Source: Nemertoderma westbladi (Eukaryota > Xenacoelomorpha > Nemertodermatida > Nemertodermatidae). Taken from it: a DNA stretch of 54,780 nucleotides. This document shows, piece by piece, positions 16,071 through 27,635 of the stretch (position 1 is the stretch's first letter; each line of letters starts with the position of its first letter). Under the pieces are notes generated by a model. The model did not search any database. It was not told where the DNA came from and worked only from the letters and a program-made list of their open reading frames with translations. A program made the position numbers and the translations under genes. The stretch is from the NCBI GenBank assembly GCA_032718475.1, contig JAUCBJ010005212.1, positions 1 through 54,780 of the forward strand, read 5' to 3'.

Positions 16071-16318
16071 TATAGCCCTTCACGTATAGTGCGTAGATTG
16101 ATATCTACCAGTTTAGTGTTTTGGTTATTTGGACTTGGCCTACTGGGTATGTTGGGATTATATTTGTTCGTGTTGTTATTTTATTTCTGTCCCTGCCACG
16201 GTGTGGCCCTACTCCCAGCTATCTGTGGACTTGTAGTCCCCTGTTTGGCCGCATGTGGTAACGACTGTCTCACTCTCGGAAATGGATCCGCCGGACTGTG
16301 TTCGGGTTTAGGCCTGTT

Positions 16319-17050
16319 CTATTCAGTTTTCGGTGCCTTCCCCAAACTATCCTCACTGTAGACTGGGTCTGTAATCAACTCTGCCTCATAATTGAGGAAG
16401 TTCAACATTTCCTCTAGGGCCAGTTCCGCACCTTTCTTCTCCCGGGTGGAGAAGGCGATCTTCCTCCATTTGTTTCTTTGCCAGATCGGCAGTGCCTGCG
16501 CTATCGTGGTGATGTTATTCGTTGCGTTGAGTTCGTATGGCGCATCCAAGGTCTTTAGCACGATCAGCGACTTCTCGACCTTATTCGCGAAAGTCTTTAT
16601 ACTGACAGGGTTATCCTGTAGGCCACCCGATGTTATTCCCCTCAAGGTTTGCCGGATGATCTTGGCAGGGTGTCCGTATTCCCTGTCTAGGGCCCGCCAT
16701 GCAGTCGTGAATCCACCCTCGATACCTTGATACTGCCTTACGATATCGTACGCTGGGCCCCCTGTGTAAACTTGTAAATATTTTAGGCACTCCATCTGCG
16801 TCAGATTCTTAGTTAATATTTCATTACTGTACATGCGTCGGAATTGCAGGTATTCCTCCAGTCTGCTTCCATCAAATTTAAACGGCTCCACTGGTGGCAG
16901 CTCGATCCTGGTCTTAAGCGCATCAATGAGTGTTGCCATTCCCATCGCCTGTGCTTCTAGTGGGTTTGACGGATGCTGAAAAGACTCTCCTGTTGTTGGG
17001 TGCGGTTCGCCCGTCGGTCCTGTCAACCTCTTCTGTGTTGGATATATCAT
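16319..17050 (-). pseudogene. BEL-B Gag core (DUF1759-type)
   Basis: A 244-codon open stretch containing LPPVEPFKFDGSRLEEYLQF near residues 50-70. The spacing LPxxxxxxFDGxxxxxxxFxxxF and the later GGPAYDIVRQYQGIEGGFTT and LDREYGHPAKI blocks are the signature of the BEL/Pao Gag domain known as DUF1759. It would form the capsid-like part of the particle. The open stretch itself is intact, but it sits between broken neighbours. Confidence 0.82.
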
Positions 17051-17200
17051 TGGGGATAACGGTCCCCTCCATATCTCTGTATCGCACGATCTATTCGGGT
17101 TCGGGGTTTTTGTTCTCGGTTGAGTGTATTGCTGATATTGTAATGGGGGAATGTCACCCTGCCCCCCCCCCCCATGTTATATTTGGTATTGGGGTTGATG

Positions 17201-18097
17201 TTACCATGTTAGGGCCCACAAACCTATCGGCAATAACTCCCCCCTCCCCTGGGTATATGTTATATCCCTGCAAATTATAGTCATACTGGTGTGAAGGTAC
17301 CAGTATAGGCCAATCCACTTCTTGCCTACCTCCCGGATGTATGCCGTGACTTCCGGATCTAATACTGTTGTCCGCGCTACCCTATCGCCTACACTATCTC
17401 TTCCAGCATGGCCTATAGTATGTGCAGTAAGGCCTATAGTATGTCCTGCAGTCTGCCTGTGTCCTTCTGGACCGAAGTTTAATCTTTTAGAATATTCCAA
17501 GAAGTCCTCCCCGCGACTACCGTATTCTCGATCGGCAACTGCGCCTCTCCGGGAAGTTTCTCTTCGATCCCCTCTCCTGTTCTCATCCTCACACTGGTAT
17601 ATCCTGTACCCTTCTCCTGGTGTGTGGTATATCTCACCAGGCTGCGTCTCTCCGGGGCGACGGCAATCTCCTGGAGTTCGACCCCACTGATTCTCTAACT
17701 CCATCTCTACTACCGATGGTTCAATGTCTGTCCTTGCTCTCTGGTTGCTTCTTCTATTCTCTTCACTTCTTCTCTCTTCAGTGTAGCGATCCCCTTCGTG
17801 AGATCTCTCTTCCACCTCCCGGATAAACTCCACTGTTCTTCTTCCATCTTCCGACTGGGCTCGATATCTTGTCGCTCGCCCGCTCATGGTGCCAACCTTT
17901 CTCTCTCTACCCGGTTGGACGCTCCTGGGGATACAAGCAATTCCCCTACTATTCTCTGTCGTTGGGTGCCGCGGTTCACCTAACTCGCCCCGCACATTAT
18001 CCGCCGACGCTTGTGGGACATTCTCTGCCCCCCCCCCCCTCTCGCCACTAATCTCTTGTGGAGGGGTGCCTGTAGCCCCCCCCCCCCCATTCGCCAC
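17201..18097 (-). pseudogene. BEL-B Gag low-complexity Arg/Glu/Gly region
   Basis: A 298-codon open stretch rich in Arg, Glu and Gly that joins the repetitive Gag part to the DUF1759 core. It contains no motif I can name. Poly(C) runs at 17162-17173, 18028-18039 and 18076-18088 lie at its edges and are likely frameshift sites. Confidence 0.5.
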
Positions 18098-18865
18098 CTC
18101 TTACTTCACTGCCTCTTACTTCGCTTCTACACCCCTCTCTAGTCGACGCACTATCTCTACTCCGGCTGGATCTACTCACCCCCGCCTCTTCCTGTGCGAC
18201 TGTGTGGCCTTGCAGGCTCCCGTCGGGTTGAATCACCCCCGCTACTCCCTGCGTAACTACGTGGCCTTGCAGGCTCCCATCGGGTTGACTTACCCCTGCT
18301 ACTCCCTGCGTAACTACGTGGCCTTGTAGGCTCCCGTTGGGTTGACTCACCCCCGCTACTCCCTGCATAACTACGTGGCCTTGCAGGCTCTCGCTGGTCG
18401 GACCCCCGTGTTCCCTACGTCCGTATTAATAGCACCGTTATTAATGATATTATTTTGATTAATTTCTTCGGGATTATTGTTTAGCGTAATATTGTTATTT
18501 AAATTATTTAAATTATTCTGTTCGGAATTGTGGTTGTTATTTGGACTACTTTGCACGTTTAAATTAGAATTATTATTTGGATTATTTTGCACGTTTAAAT
18601 TTGTATTATTATTTGGATTATTTTACACGTTTAAATTCGTATTAATATTTGGATTATTTTGCACGTTTAAATTAGAATTATTATTATTACCAGGCAAAAT
18701 ATTATTTCCTGCAACGAAGGTTTTATTAGGGTTGTCTACTATGGTACTATTAATATTAGCGCCATCTAATGTATTATTATTATTACCCCCCCCCCCCCCC
18801 CCCGCCCATACGGTTACACCAGTCCTGCGCCTGTCGTCCGGCGCCTGTAAGTGGGGTATTAACAA
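18048..18865 (-). pseudogene. BEL-B Gag Asn-rich region and 19-residue repeats
   Basis: Read from high to low coordinate, a poly(G)-encoded Gly run is followed by an Asn-rich segment with repeated NSNLNVQNNPN motifs. Next come four 57-bp (19-residue) tandem repeats at about 18175-18400 with consensus QGVAGVSQPDGSLQGHVVT. Such expansions are unusual in a Gag. The frame changes at the 18786-18803 poly(C) run and again near 18371. Confidence 0.65.
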
Positions 18866-20168
18866 ACATTTCCATTACTTCCGGCTCCTCGTAAATACTA
18901 TCCGAACCGGCCTCACTCTCAGATAATCCCAACTTCGCCAGTTCTAACCGGCGCTTTTGCTTCGCCTGGTATTGCATAAGCCCCCTTAGCCGGGTATGCA
19001 TATCATCCCGCATACGCTTTCCCGCTCTCTCTCTGTCCTCTCTCAGACTTTGGTTCGCTAATTCCATCTCTCTCGCCTCCCACTCTCTACTCTCGTTCTC
19101 TACTCTCGCTTCCCGCTCTCTACGCTCATTCGTTTCTCTCTCTACCCTCGCTGCCTCTTTCGCTTCTCGCTCATTCTCTATTCTCGCCTCCCGCTCCTCG
19201 CGCACGTTTATCTCTCTCTCTTCCCGCTCCCTGCAATTTCTCGCCACCCTCTCGGCTCTCTCTCTACATTCCCTCGCCAACTCTCTCTCTTTCTCTAATA
19301 ACGCGGTTCCCTCATCCAATTGCCTCTCCAACTCCTGCCGATACAGCGCCACAAGGTCTAGTTGACACGCCAGATCTATCTCTAACAACCTTCTTGCTTT
19401 TGCAGAGGATGTAGCAGACTTATCGGTCGCGACGGACTCCCGCAGCCTCTCTGTCCTACTAACTTTCCCCCGCTTTCTGGGGTTCTCGCTGACCGACGAC
19501 ACCGAATCCTCGGGGTTAACCTCGGGTTCACCGTCGTGTGGGTCCGCCCAACCCACTAACTTAAATCCCCTAGCATCCACTAAGTAAGGCCCTACGTACA
19601 CCACGTCTGGCTCCATTACCCCGGATCGCCACAATTCAAACAGTTATGTGGTGACCCCCCTCGCTCTCTCACTCACCAGTTCTCCTTGTCCAAAACGGGC
19701 TAAATAGCGAAAATGTTTATTCGACTCACCTAGCCTCTGATATAGCTTAGGCTGGTCTACCTTTCTCCCTTCCTTGTCCTCCTTAAGTAGTTTCTTGGTG
19801 GCGTTGTAGGCCCATCGTAGCCGATCATTCGTCCCGACGTCCTCTTCGCCGACTCTGCCTCCTCTCCTCGTCCGGCGTCGTACCGGCAGCCCCACTGTCG
19901 CCGTTCCGGTGGGCCGTCCATCGCCCTCGGCCTGTGGCTGGCCGGCAACTTCGGTACTCCGACCGCCATCGTGCGTCGACTCGTCTCTCCCTCGTGGTTG
20001 ACGGCCGCCCTCCGCTTGGGTAGCCGTATCGTCTCACGTCGGCGAATCCGGCGTGGCAGGCCGATACCGTCGCGTCGCTGCCTCACGGATCGTTTGGTTG
20101 GTGTCATCCGGGGTCCGCGGCGGCCTCCTCTCTCCTTCTGGATCTCGGGGCATTCCTCCTTCACTCAT
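18783..20168 (-). pseudogene. BEL-B Gag N-terminus with coiled coil, two in-frame stops
   Basis: From ATG at 20168 one frame runs to 18783 with a TGA near 20030 and a TAA at 19644-19646. The 285-codon part after the TAA includes a long charged stretch (LEKERELARECRERAERVAR and similar, about 19340-18960) with heptad-like Arg/Glu periodicity, predicted to be a coiled coil. N-terminal coiled coils are common in retroelement Gag. The reading frame ends in the 18786-18803 homopolymer. Confidence 0.65.
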
Positions 20169-20238
20169 ATCGTCCTCTAACTCTTAGCAGTCACAGTTTC
20201 AGTTGTAGTTGGCAGTTTCTGACTCGGCAGTTAATGAC

Positions 20239-20907
20239 TGTGACGGGATCGGAGATCCCGACCAGGTTAGAAATGTACGCGTCACCGTGGCTGGGCAGTC
20301 GTGCTAGTTGCTTTGGCCGAAGGCCATTAGGAAAAACAATAAGAGTTTCTGTTGTTTCTCAATATTGATAATGCAGATGATAATAGCACAGTAAATAAAG
20401 ATAGTATGATACCAGAAAAATGCACTGATGCAGTGACTGCTGATGTTAATGGAGGTGACAGTCATTAACTATGACCGGTCTGCACTGACTGAATAACTCA
20501 ACTGACCGGTAAATCAGTAATAAGATAATATATGATTAACACACATGAATATTGATTTCACCTCTTACTGTACTTTGGCCCTCTGTACCCAATGGTTGCT
20601 TTCCTATGTCTAATCACGTGCTTCCCTCCCCACTATTGGCTAATATACTAATTGTCACTTTGGCACTCCCTGTGAGTGTTTCCCCCGCTGCTAGCCTCTA
20701 CTTGCTATATTCCCTCCGAGGTGGTTTGACCTCTCACCTCTCTCTGTGGCTTTGGGGCTTATGTCCCCCCTCCCCCCCCCCCCCCCCCCCCCAATGTTGG
20801 TTATGAGATGAGATTAATATTGGTAATCTTGCATCCCCAACATATTGCTAAAATGCCACTGGTCCCATTTTCTGGTGGGTAATGAAGTGGAATTGAATCC
20901 GCTTACA
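20239..20907 (-). mobile_element. 5' LTR of BEL-B
   Basis: 669 bp, with TGT...ACA ends and shared blocks with the solo LTR at 3770-4391. As the element reads on the - strand, this LTR is upstream of Gag. A run of about 22 C at 20772-20793 lies inside it. The outer flank is CACAA. No TGG-starting tRNA primer site is obvious right after the inner end. Confidence 0.8.
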
Positions 20908-22640
20908 CACAATTGTTGTTAGGCAACAATATAAACAACTTTATGGGTTATTCAATACATAAGAAGCACAAATATTATATGCACTGAAACTGAATAATAA
21001 TCCGATGAAAATATAAGATTTCTGTATCCAGTTAGCATTGGCAGCAAAAGACATAATCTGTCAACTTTAACATAATATCAAATAGTTGACGATCATTTTC
21101 ATATATCCAAAAGTACCAGTGCAGATAATTATAAAAGGGGGTTGCCTGGAACATAAAAAATAAAAAGTTATCGTTTTGATTGGAAAAATACAAAACGTTA
21201 TCCAGAGAATTGCCAGTTGCTTTAAATTTAATAATTTTTTCAGTTTCTATATTCAGATATAGTATTATAAGTTGAGTAAAAAAGTTGTTACTATACACAT
21301 TCAGGAAGTCCCACTAAAGGCAGGCATGCCAAATCTCCCCACTTGCCAAATCTCCCTGATCTCCCCTACAGCCAACATTTACACACAAAGTTAACACGTT
21401 TGCCCTTACACACTTTAACAGTCATTTGTAATCCTTCTAATTAGGGCTATTTAAGTTAAGTGTGACATTTTTACTTTTTAGTTTTAAATACTCTTCTCCT
21501 TCATTAGCCTCGTTGCGCTCGTCCTGTTTTGTCTTTAAATAATTTCCCTAAACGGAGACTAACGACCTTTATAACTGTGCAAAGTCTCGAAACTGTGAGA
21601 ATAACTGCTGATTTATGGCAGATGGATACTCGTATCCACTGTACAGTAAACGTTGCGTTCGTTGGTTTTTGACCAAACTTGAGATACATTCTAAACTTTT
21701 GGCGGACTACATACGTACCAAGTTTCGTTTAATTTCATCGGGTAATAACCGAGTTATTAGCGATCAAAAATTTGCGACGACGACGACGACGATGACAGAC
21801 AATGACAGACGACGACAAACAACTCGTTAATAGTACCCATATGTTACGGCTTCGCTCACTTCGTGGCACGCCCCACACTACAGAAGATTCAGCCAATATA
21901 GTGATGCACACATGTGACGCTAGGGGTCGCATCTCAATTTACACATACACATGTCCGAGTTTGCAAAAATGAATTCCTAGTCCCATTTTGAACCATGCCA
22001 CACCTGCTTCCTGCTTGTGGTCAAAATGTTAAATTACATCACAAAATATTAATTACATTGTAGATTCCAGTCCCCACATTGAACAACAGCACCCATACTA
22101 CATCGAGTGTTTGGAATGTTATATTAACTATATGGGAATTGGGACACTTGAAACTATCGCATTATACTGGGGTCGGTGATATTTTAAAAACTCAAACACA
22201 AATTTACACACGTATTTGACAGGTTTGCGTGGAACAGGGGACATCGCCGAAATGATCTGAAATTTTCAGAATCCATTAATTTTAGTACGTAGATTCCATT
22301 TTTGATATCTTTTCATTCCAGGGCCGTCCCCGGATTGTAGATCGCCCCCGGATTGTAGATCATCCCAGGTTTGTCGCTGTGTATTCATGCAATTGTCCCC
22401 TGTTTGAACCGGTTCACCTACACATGCCAACTACACATGCCAACTACACACACACACACACACCTAAAACGCGCACATTTGAGACCTACTAGCTTCTGCT
22501 GATTTACATTAGGTTACTTTTCAGTAGGATTTATCTTACAGTTTCTACTAGTCTGTAGTTTGTAATTTGAGGAGATATTTAGTATTTAGTTTTACGTCAA
22601 GAGGTATTTTAGGAGCACCACCCCCTTTTGTCTGCTATTC
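20908..22640. other. Non-coding DNA with dispersed repeat fragment
   Basis: No gene is seen. The part 21490-21890 includes the blocks shared with 5380-5515 and a (GAC)n microsatellite at 21777-21800. A GGATTGTAGATC motif is duplicated at 22330-22362, and a short (CA)n tract sits at about 22443-22463. Confidence 0.5.
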
Positions 22641-23886
22641 TGTTATGCTGTTAACCGAAATTCTGTCCATCTTCAGGATTTTATCTCTGGAAATGGATTG
22701 TTTTCGGCTGGAACCCAGTTCAAGAAGCGAACTGGAAAGCTATGGACTCATAGTGGACCCAGTGGTCACAAGTCCCAGATAGACCATATTCTGTTTCGTA
22801 GGAAATACAGGAGCTCTATACAAGACTGTAATGCATTTACACTTCGACCCTTCTCCAGTGATCACCGCCTTATTGTGGCCAAGGTAAGACTTAGTCTGCG
22901 TGCTAGCAGAACAACGAAATCTGCCTTGCCGCGGCATGACTGGTCCTCTCTGTTGCAACAGCCAAGTGTGAGATCCAGCTTTACACTACAGCTGAGCAAC
23001 AGGTATGAGGCACTCGCCTCTGAGGCGGCAGATCACTGTGAGGGCTATGCTGCCTTCACAGAGGCAGTTAAGTTACCAGCTGCAGAAACAGTTCCTGTAT
23101 ACCCTCGAAACAGGAAACGGGCCCCCTGGACTGACAACAAAATTCAGAAGTGCCGAAATGACCTCTACAAGGCGCAGAAAGAGTCCCGACTCAAACAGAC
23201 TACAGCAGCCAAGAATGCAGTTAAGGCTGCATCTAGGTCCCTGAACAGGCAGTACTCTGTTAATTTACAGGAGCTAATAAAGCAGCAGGTTGATGCCATC
23301 AATGATGCTGACGACAGCAGGCAATCATCCCGGGCATGGAGATCGATCAACTTGCTTGCTGGTCGAAAAAGCCAACCAACCACCAAGGTTAAGGCTGAAT
23401 CACCAGCCGATCGCCTCAATGGTTGGAAGGCCCACTTTGAAAAGCTCCTCAATAATGACAGGGTATTGCCTGATAACTTTATAGAAGTAAAAGTGTCTGA
23501 GTCTGTACTCCCAGATATTCCCATTGGTGATATCTCCTTTGCAGAAGTGAAGGCTGCTGCAAAATTTTGCCCATTTTGGCACTTAGAAGGATAATTGAAG
23601 AGTTATCAAAAAAGAAAGACAGGCATCTGGCTGTTATCTTTGTTGGCTTCTTCAAGGCCTTTGATTCAGTCTCTCGCTCATGTATGTTCAGCATACTTTC
23701 ATTATATGGAATTCCTGATGAAATTATTGCAGCAATCATATCAGTATACGATGGTTCGACAACATTTGTGTCTACTGTTGACGGTGACACAGAACCATTT
23801 GAAGTGTTATGGGGCGTCCTCCAGGGAGACACACTTGCACAATTCTTGTTCATAATTGTTGTTGACTATGTTCTACGCATGTCCTT
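22640..23886 (+). pseudogene. LINE endonuclease C-terminus and RT fingers/palm, broken
   Basis: Starts inside the endonuclease (SGNGLFSAGTQFKKRTGKLW, then SQIDHILF and the catalytic SDHRLIV motif), followed by a long basic linker. At about 23565 the frame changes and the sequence jumps to LALRRIIEELSKKKDRHL. The RT segment normally between these points is deleted. The motif A equivalent reads VGFFKAFDS where a catalytic Asp is expected at the Gly. VLQGDTLAQFLFIIVVDYVL is the next conserved block. The internal deletion and the catalytic substitution make it inactive. Confidence 0.85.
23882..23886 (+). repeat. Left target duplication TCCTT of the BEL-A composite
   Basis: TCCTT immediately precedes TGTAAAAGC at 23887 and recurs at 37315-37319 after the terminal ACA. 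Removing the insert restores the LINE frame. Confidence 0.9.
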
Positions 23887-23906
23887 TGTAAAAGCTTTTG
23901 CGGAAT

Positions 23907-25435
23907 AACAGACTGGAAAGAGAAAACGTTGAAGAACCGGATAAACGCATCGACTTCAACGACTACCTGGAATTTTTGAGAGAAACCTATCTCAACATCG
24001 CCAGTCAGCAGAACCTAGAGACTCGATATCCTCAAGGTATACATCATGACCCTATGGTAGAACTCAAACGGCTCTATTTCACTATTATGTATCTTACCGC
24101 CGCTCGTCCACTACCTGTTATCCCGGATAGTTTTGAACAAATGGAAGAATATTGCGGAGCTGGAGAACGATCACCCGCGTTTCCTCTACAGGACGTACGT
24201 CTTTGGTATTGTTGTGACGAGTGCCCTAGACCCAACCAACAGACCGAAGGACATAAACATCCGCGGAGACGTTGCGCTAAACACAGTTTTACGAGTTATA
24301 CTTACGGGAGTTTCGAGCGAAACCTGTTCGACGTATCACCTACGATCGCTCATCTTAAACGATCACTAAATAAACCCATGATCAGAGTTCCGGAATACTC
24401 GGTCAGGCCTTCTCATTCCCCAGTGAGACCTCGGACTCTTGGTCCTGGCAGTATCACTGATCCTCCCGAACTATATTCGCTGTTCCTATTTCCACGAAAA
24501 ACCGGCGATGGAAATTTATTGTGCATATTGCAGACTCAATAACTTGCACATTTTTGCGGTTTGCCCTCAATTTATGACTCAATGTCACCATTGTCAACTA
24601 AAGGGACACGCCAGTTTCGATTGCCCTTTTAATCACAATTTGGAAAGCGTAGATGAAATGATTACACTACGTTACATCAGAGCTTGGGAAGCGAACGCTG
24701 ATTTACATTGTGATTCGCGCCATCGCTATTATCCTGGATGCGCTTACGAAGGAGTTTATGCGTTCCATCCTTATCTATTCGCTTCTGTCGAACAGAAATC
24801 ACGCATATCGAGTTACGAACTACTGAAGCGCGTCGGAGAATGTATTTCAACCAAGTTCGTACGCAAATTTCTCAGGAGTATTAATCCTAGCGACATTCAC
24901 TCCTATAACTTAATCAATTTTATCCATCAGGATCCGAGCTATGGAGACTTATTTGTTAACTCACACCCCGAGTTACAGGAAGTATATCGACGGCCTTACG
25001 AATACCGAGCCCGCGAACGCGAGTTGGAAAGAACCACTAAACCCAGGAAGTTTCTGACTGCCTATGGTCCACCCACGGCTCTTGTTCAGACCACTCGTAA
25101 AGGACCCGTAAGAGCGGCCGTCCTAAAACGCGCTCTAAAGGCTGTTAGACCCCTCTCCCCCGACGTTGATGTCAACCAACCCGGCACTTCGACCGGCGGA
25201 TACACCGACCCTAATCCTACACCCTCTGATGCAATCATATTGCACCCTTCACCCAGGAGTTATATATAGCCCTCCTTGTAAAGTGGCTCGCCCCAAAGAT
25301 AAAAGACTCTGGCTAGCTTTAAAAACTGCGTAAACGCCGTCCGCGCAGGAAAGACTAACTGTTTAGAGTATTTACGTATATTAGAAACTGTGATTTTGTA
25401 TATTTATAGACTCAAATCCCATTTTCTGGTAGCGG
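23907..25435 (+). pseudogene. BEL-A ORF2, 5'-truncated copy
   Basis: Starts in the middle of ORF2 directly after the LTR remnant. A readable N-part (KRIDFNDYLEFLRETYLNIA) is followed by frame changes around 24180-24490. Then the zinc-knuckle region CAYCRLNNLHIFAVC and CHHCQLKGHASFDC (about 24516-24630) leads into a 210-codon open part ending early at 25269. Over the shared part it is nearly identical to the - copy at 42650-41393. It also contains about 190 bp (24270-24480) that the - copy lacks but the 34735 copy has. Inactive. Confidence 0.75.
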
Positions 25436-26619
25436 TGTAAAAGCTTTTGCGGGTATAATCAGTCCCCTTGCCTGCAGGGTACCGTTGTAGGTGTTTTAAC
25501 GGACATAAAAGTCATTCTTCTATATGTGTGCTTTGGCGGACATGGAAAGGCACAAAACCCGCAATGCGTCAAATCCTCTAGCACAGTGTAGCCTTGATGA
25601 TTCAGATTACGATATCTAACAGCTGGTTGCTGGCATGGAAACGGCCGTTGGACACATGGTTCTTTGTTTAGCTTAACAGCCAATCAGGGCGATTTTTACT
25701 GTCGATGTGGAGATATTCTACAGATCGTGCTAGGCGTGTTCATTCTTACTGTTTCAGTGTTACTGTTGTTGTTGTTCCTTCTAGGCAAAGAACATCGGCT
25801 TTTGGAATGACTCGGTGTTTCAGACTTTTAGTAAAACATTAGTAGGCGTAGATTATAGAACGTATAACTGTTATCGCCATAATTATCAACTAACCAAACA
25901 ATCATATCATATCTTAACCTACCGTCTTAATGCTATTTACTGTTGTTAATATTTGTATCAGTTGGTTGAATATTATTATTCGGAGAACATCGATAAATAA
26001 CCCAAATTTCCCAATCTTCTTGATACACTACAGGTTAGAGAGACAGGATACATATAACAATTGCGACTTATGTTATCGTGGTTTGTAGTGAATCTAATGC
26101 TATTTGATAGGCACTACAAGAGTCAATTGCTGTTCTCTTTATGTGTGATCAAATTCATTGACGGTCGGCAGATTAGTGTGCAGTATTGTGCGGTACCGGT
26201 AGTGTGCATGATTGTGGCTGATAACAAAGCATTTCCTAAAGAATGCGCCTTATACGTGAATCATAAGCCTTACCGTTGTGTTTAGTATAAGTCATAGCTC
26301 TGTTTACCTAGATAGAGCGCCACGTCCTAAAGGAACTGTTAATATTTCCCGAAAGTGAATAATATTAGTCAGGAATTATTTATTAACGATCAATCGAATA
26401 ATACAGTAGGCTTCACTGCAATAATAAAATCTGAGCCCCATCCGAATCCAGTCTCCCGGGTATATCCAGCGGGTGAATGGACGCGCACTAGGCTGGCTTC
26501 GGCTAATGTTGTGTTTATTGGTATTAAATACTTGTCATTTACTAAAAGTCTATTTATAAACCAAAAGACATATAAATTTTAGCAGGTTAAACTGCTAAAG
26601 GTCTTCAAAAGCGCGTACA
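25436..26619 (+). mobile_element. BEL-A internal LTR of the composite
   Basis: 1,184 bp from TGTAAAAGCTTTTGCGG to AAAAGCGCGTACA. It lies between the truncated ORF2 on its left and the leader of ORF1 on its right, so it acts as 3' LTR of one unit and 5' LTR of the next. CCAATCAG at 25680-25687 is a possible CCAAT box. It differs from the 36094 LTR at roughly a fifth of positions by eye, so the two are not a pair from one insertion. Confidence 0.88.
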
Positions 26620-26683
26620 AAAACAGTTATCTTCTTTATTGCAGTAAGCAATAAAGTTGAAAGTACCGGTCGACCGGTAAACC

Positions 26684-26880
26684 TGAACCGGTACTGCTGT
26701 AGGTCCGTAGGCCCAACTGCCAGAATCGGTACTGCTGTAGGTCCGTAGGCCCAACTGCTTGAACCGGTACTGCTGTAGGTCCGTAGGCCTAACTGCCAGA
26801 ACCGGTACTGCTGTAGGTCCGTAGGCCCAACTGCCTGAACCGGTACTGCTGTAGGTCTGTAGGCCCAACTGTCCTAACTG
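26684..26880 (+). repeat. 38-bp tandem repeat in BEL-A leader
   Basis: Five copies of a 38-bp unit containing GGTACTGCTGTAGGTCCGTA and GGCCCAACTG. The - element has four copies at about 50800-50960. The change in copy number between copies shows that it is unstable. Confidence 0.85.
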
Positions 26881-27059
26881 GTACTTCCAGTATAAGTACA
26901 TTAGTATTATTTCGATTGAGATCTATTGTATATTGTAGGCTGCCAGGAGAATAGGGATTGATCACCCCTCATTCTTTTGTATAGTTTACTTATTTCTGTC
27001 AGTCTTATTTACGTGTAAGTTAATATTGAGCTGAAGACGTGTAAGTCTGCTCAGATTGT

Positions 27060-27635
27060 TCAGATAATTGTAGGCTGGACTGTTGTCTGACTGTTGTTGG
27101 GTCTGGAGAGATTATGGCGTGTGTAGAGTCTGTCTGATAAAGTGCCAGTTAGTAAGTTGGGGCAGCCAGAGCTGTAAGGTGAACCCCCTCCTAAAGAATA
27201 AGTCGTACTACCGTGTTAGAACGCATACTAACTAACCATTTTTGAATCTGCATATACTGTAGTTTATTTAGGCTCGATAGTAGTCTGCCAGCGTTTTAGC
27301 CTGTGTTTGTTTGTGTGGTCTGTTCAGGTTCCGTAATAGTTATTACTCAGATATTTTGTAGGCTGGATTGTTGTCTAGCTATTATTAGGTCTGAAGAGAT
27401 TGCTGCGTGTGTAGAGTTTGTCTGATAAAGTGCCAGTTAGTAAGTTGGGGCAGCCAGAGCTGTAAGGTCAATCCCCTCCTAAAGAATAAGTCGTACTACC
27501 GTGTTAGAACGCATACTAACTAACCATTTTGGAATCTGCACATACTGTAGTTTATTTAGGCTTGATGGTAGTCTGCCAGCGTTTGGTTTGTATTTTGTTT
27601 GAGTATTCTGTACGGGTAGCGTAATATTTATTATT
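27060..27635 (+). repeat. 288-bp direct duplication in BEL-A leader
   Basis: Two consecutive copies with a period of about 288 bp, sharing long blocks such as GATAAAGTGCCAGTTAGTAA at 27136 and 27424. The duplication is also present in the - copy (about 50085-50650), so it predates the split of the copies. Confidence 0.85.

Larger units (their letters stand above)
14160..20907 (-). mobile_element. BEL-B: decayed BEL/Pao LTR retrotransposon, 3' end lost
   Basis: Reading right to left: 5' LTR 20239-20907, Gag N-terminus, low-complexity Gag, DUF1759-type Gag core, CCHC knuckle, protease, and a short tail ending near 14200 in a purine tract (AAGGGGGCAG at about 14243-14262) that resembles a polypurine tract. 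The gene order and motifs are those of BEL/Pao. No reverse transcriptase or RNase H is visible, and only a doubtful trace of integrase. The element carries several in-frame stops and frame changes. The 3' LTR expected left of 14200 is missing, so no target duplication can be tested. Confidence 0.8.

Noticed and set aside
26605-26901. Repetitive Gln/Leu/Tyr peptide on the - strand across the leader
   Set aside because: Generated by the 38-bp repeat, which is not a multiple of three; copies in different frames show no constraint.
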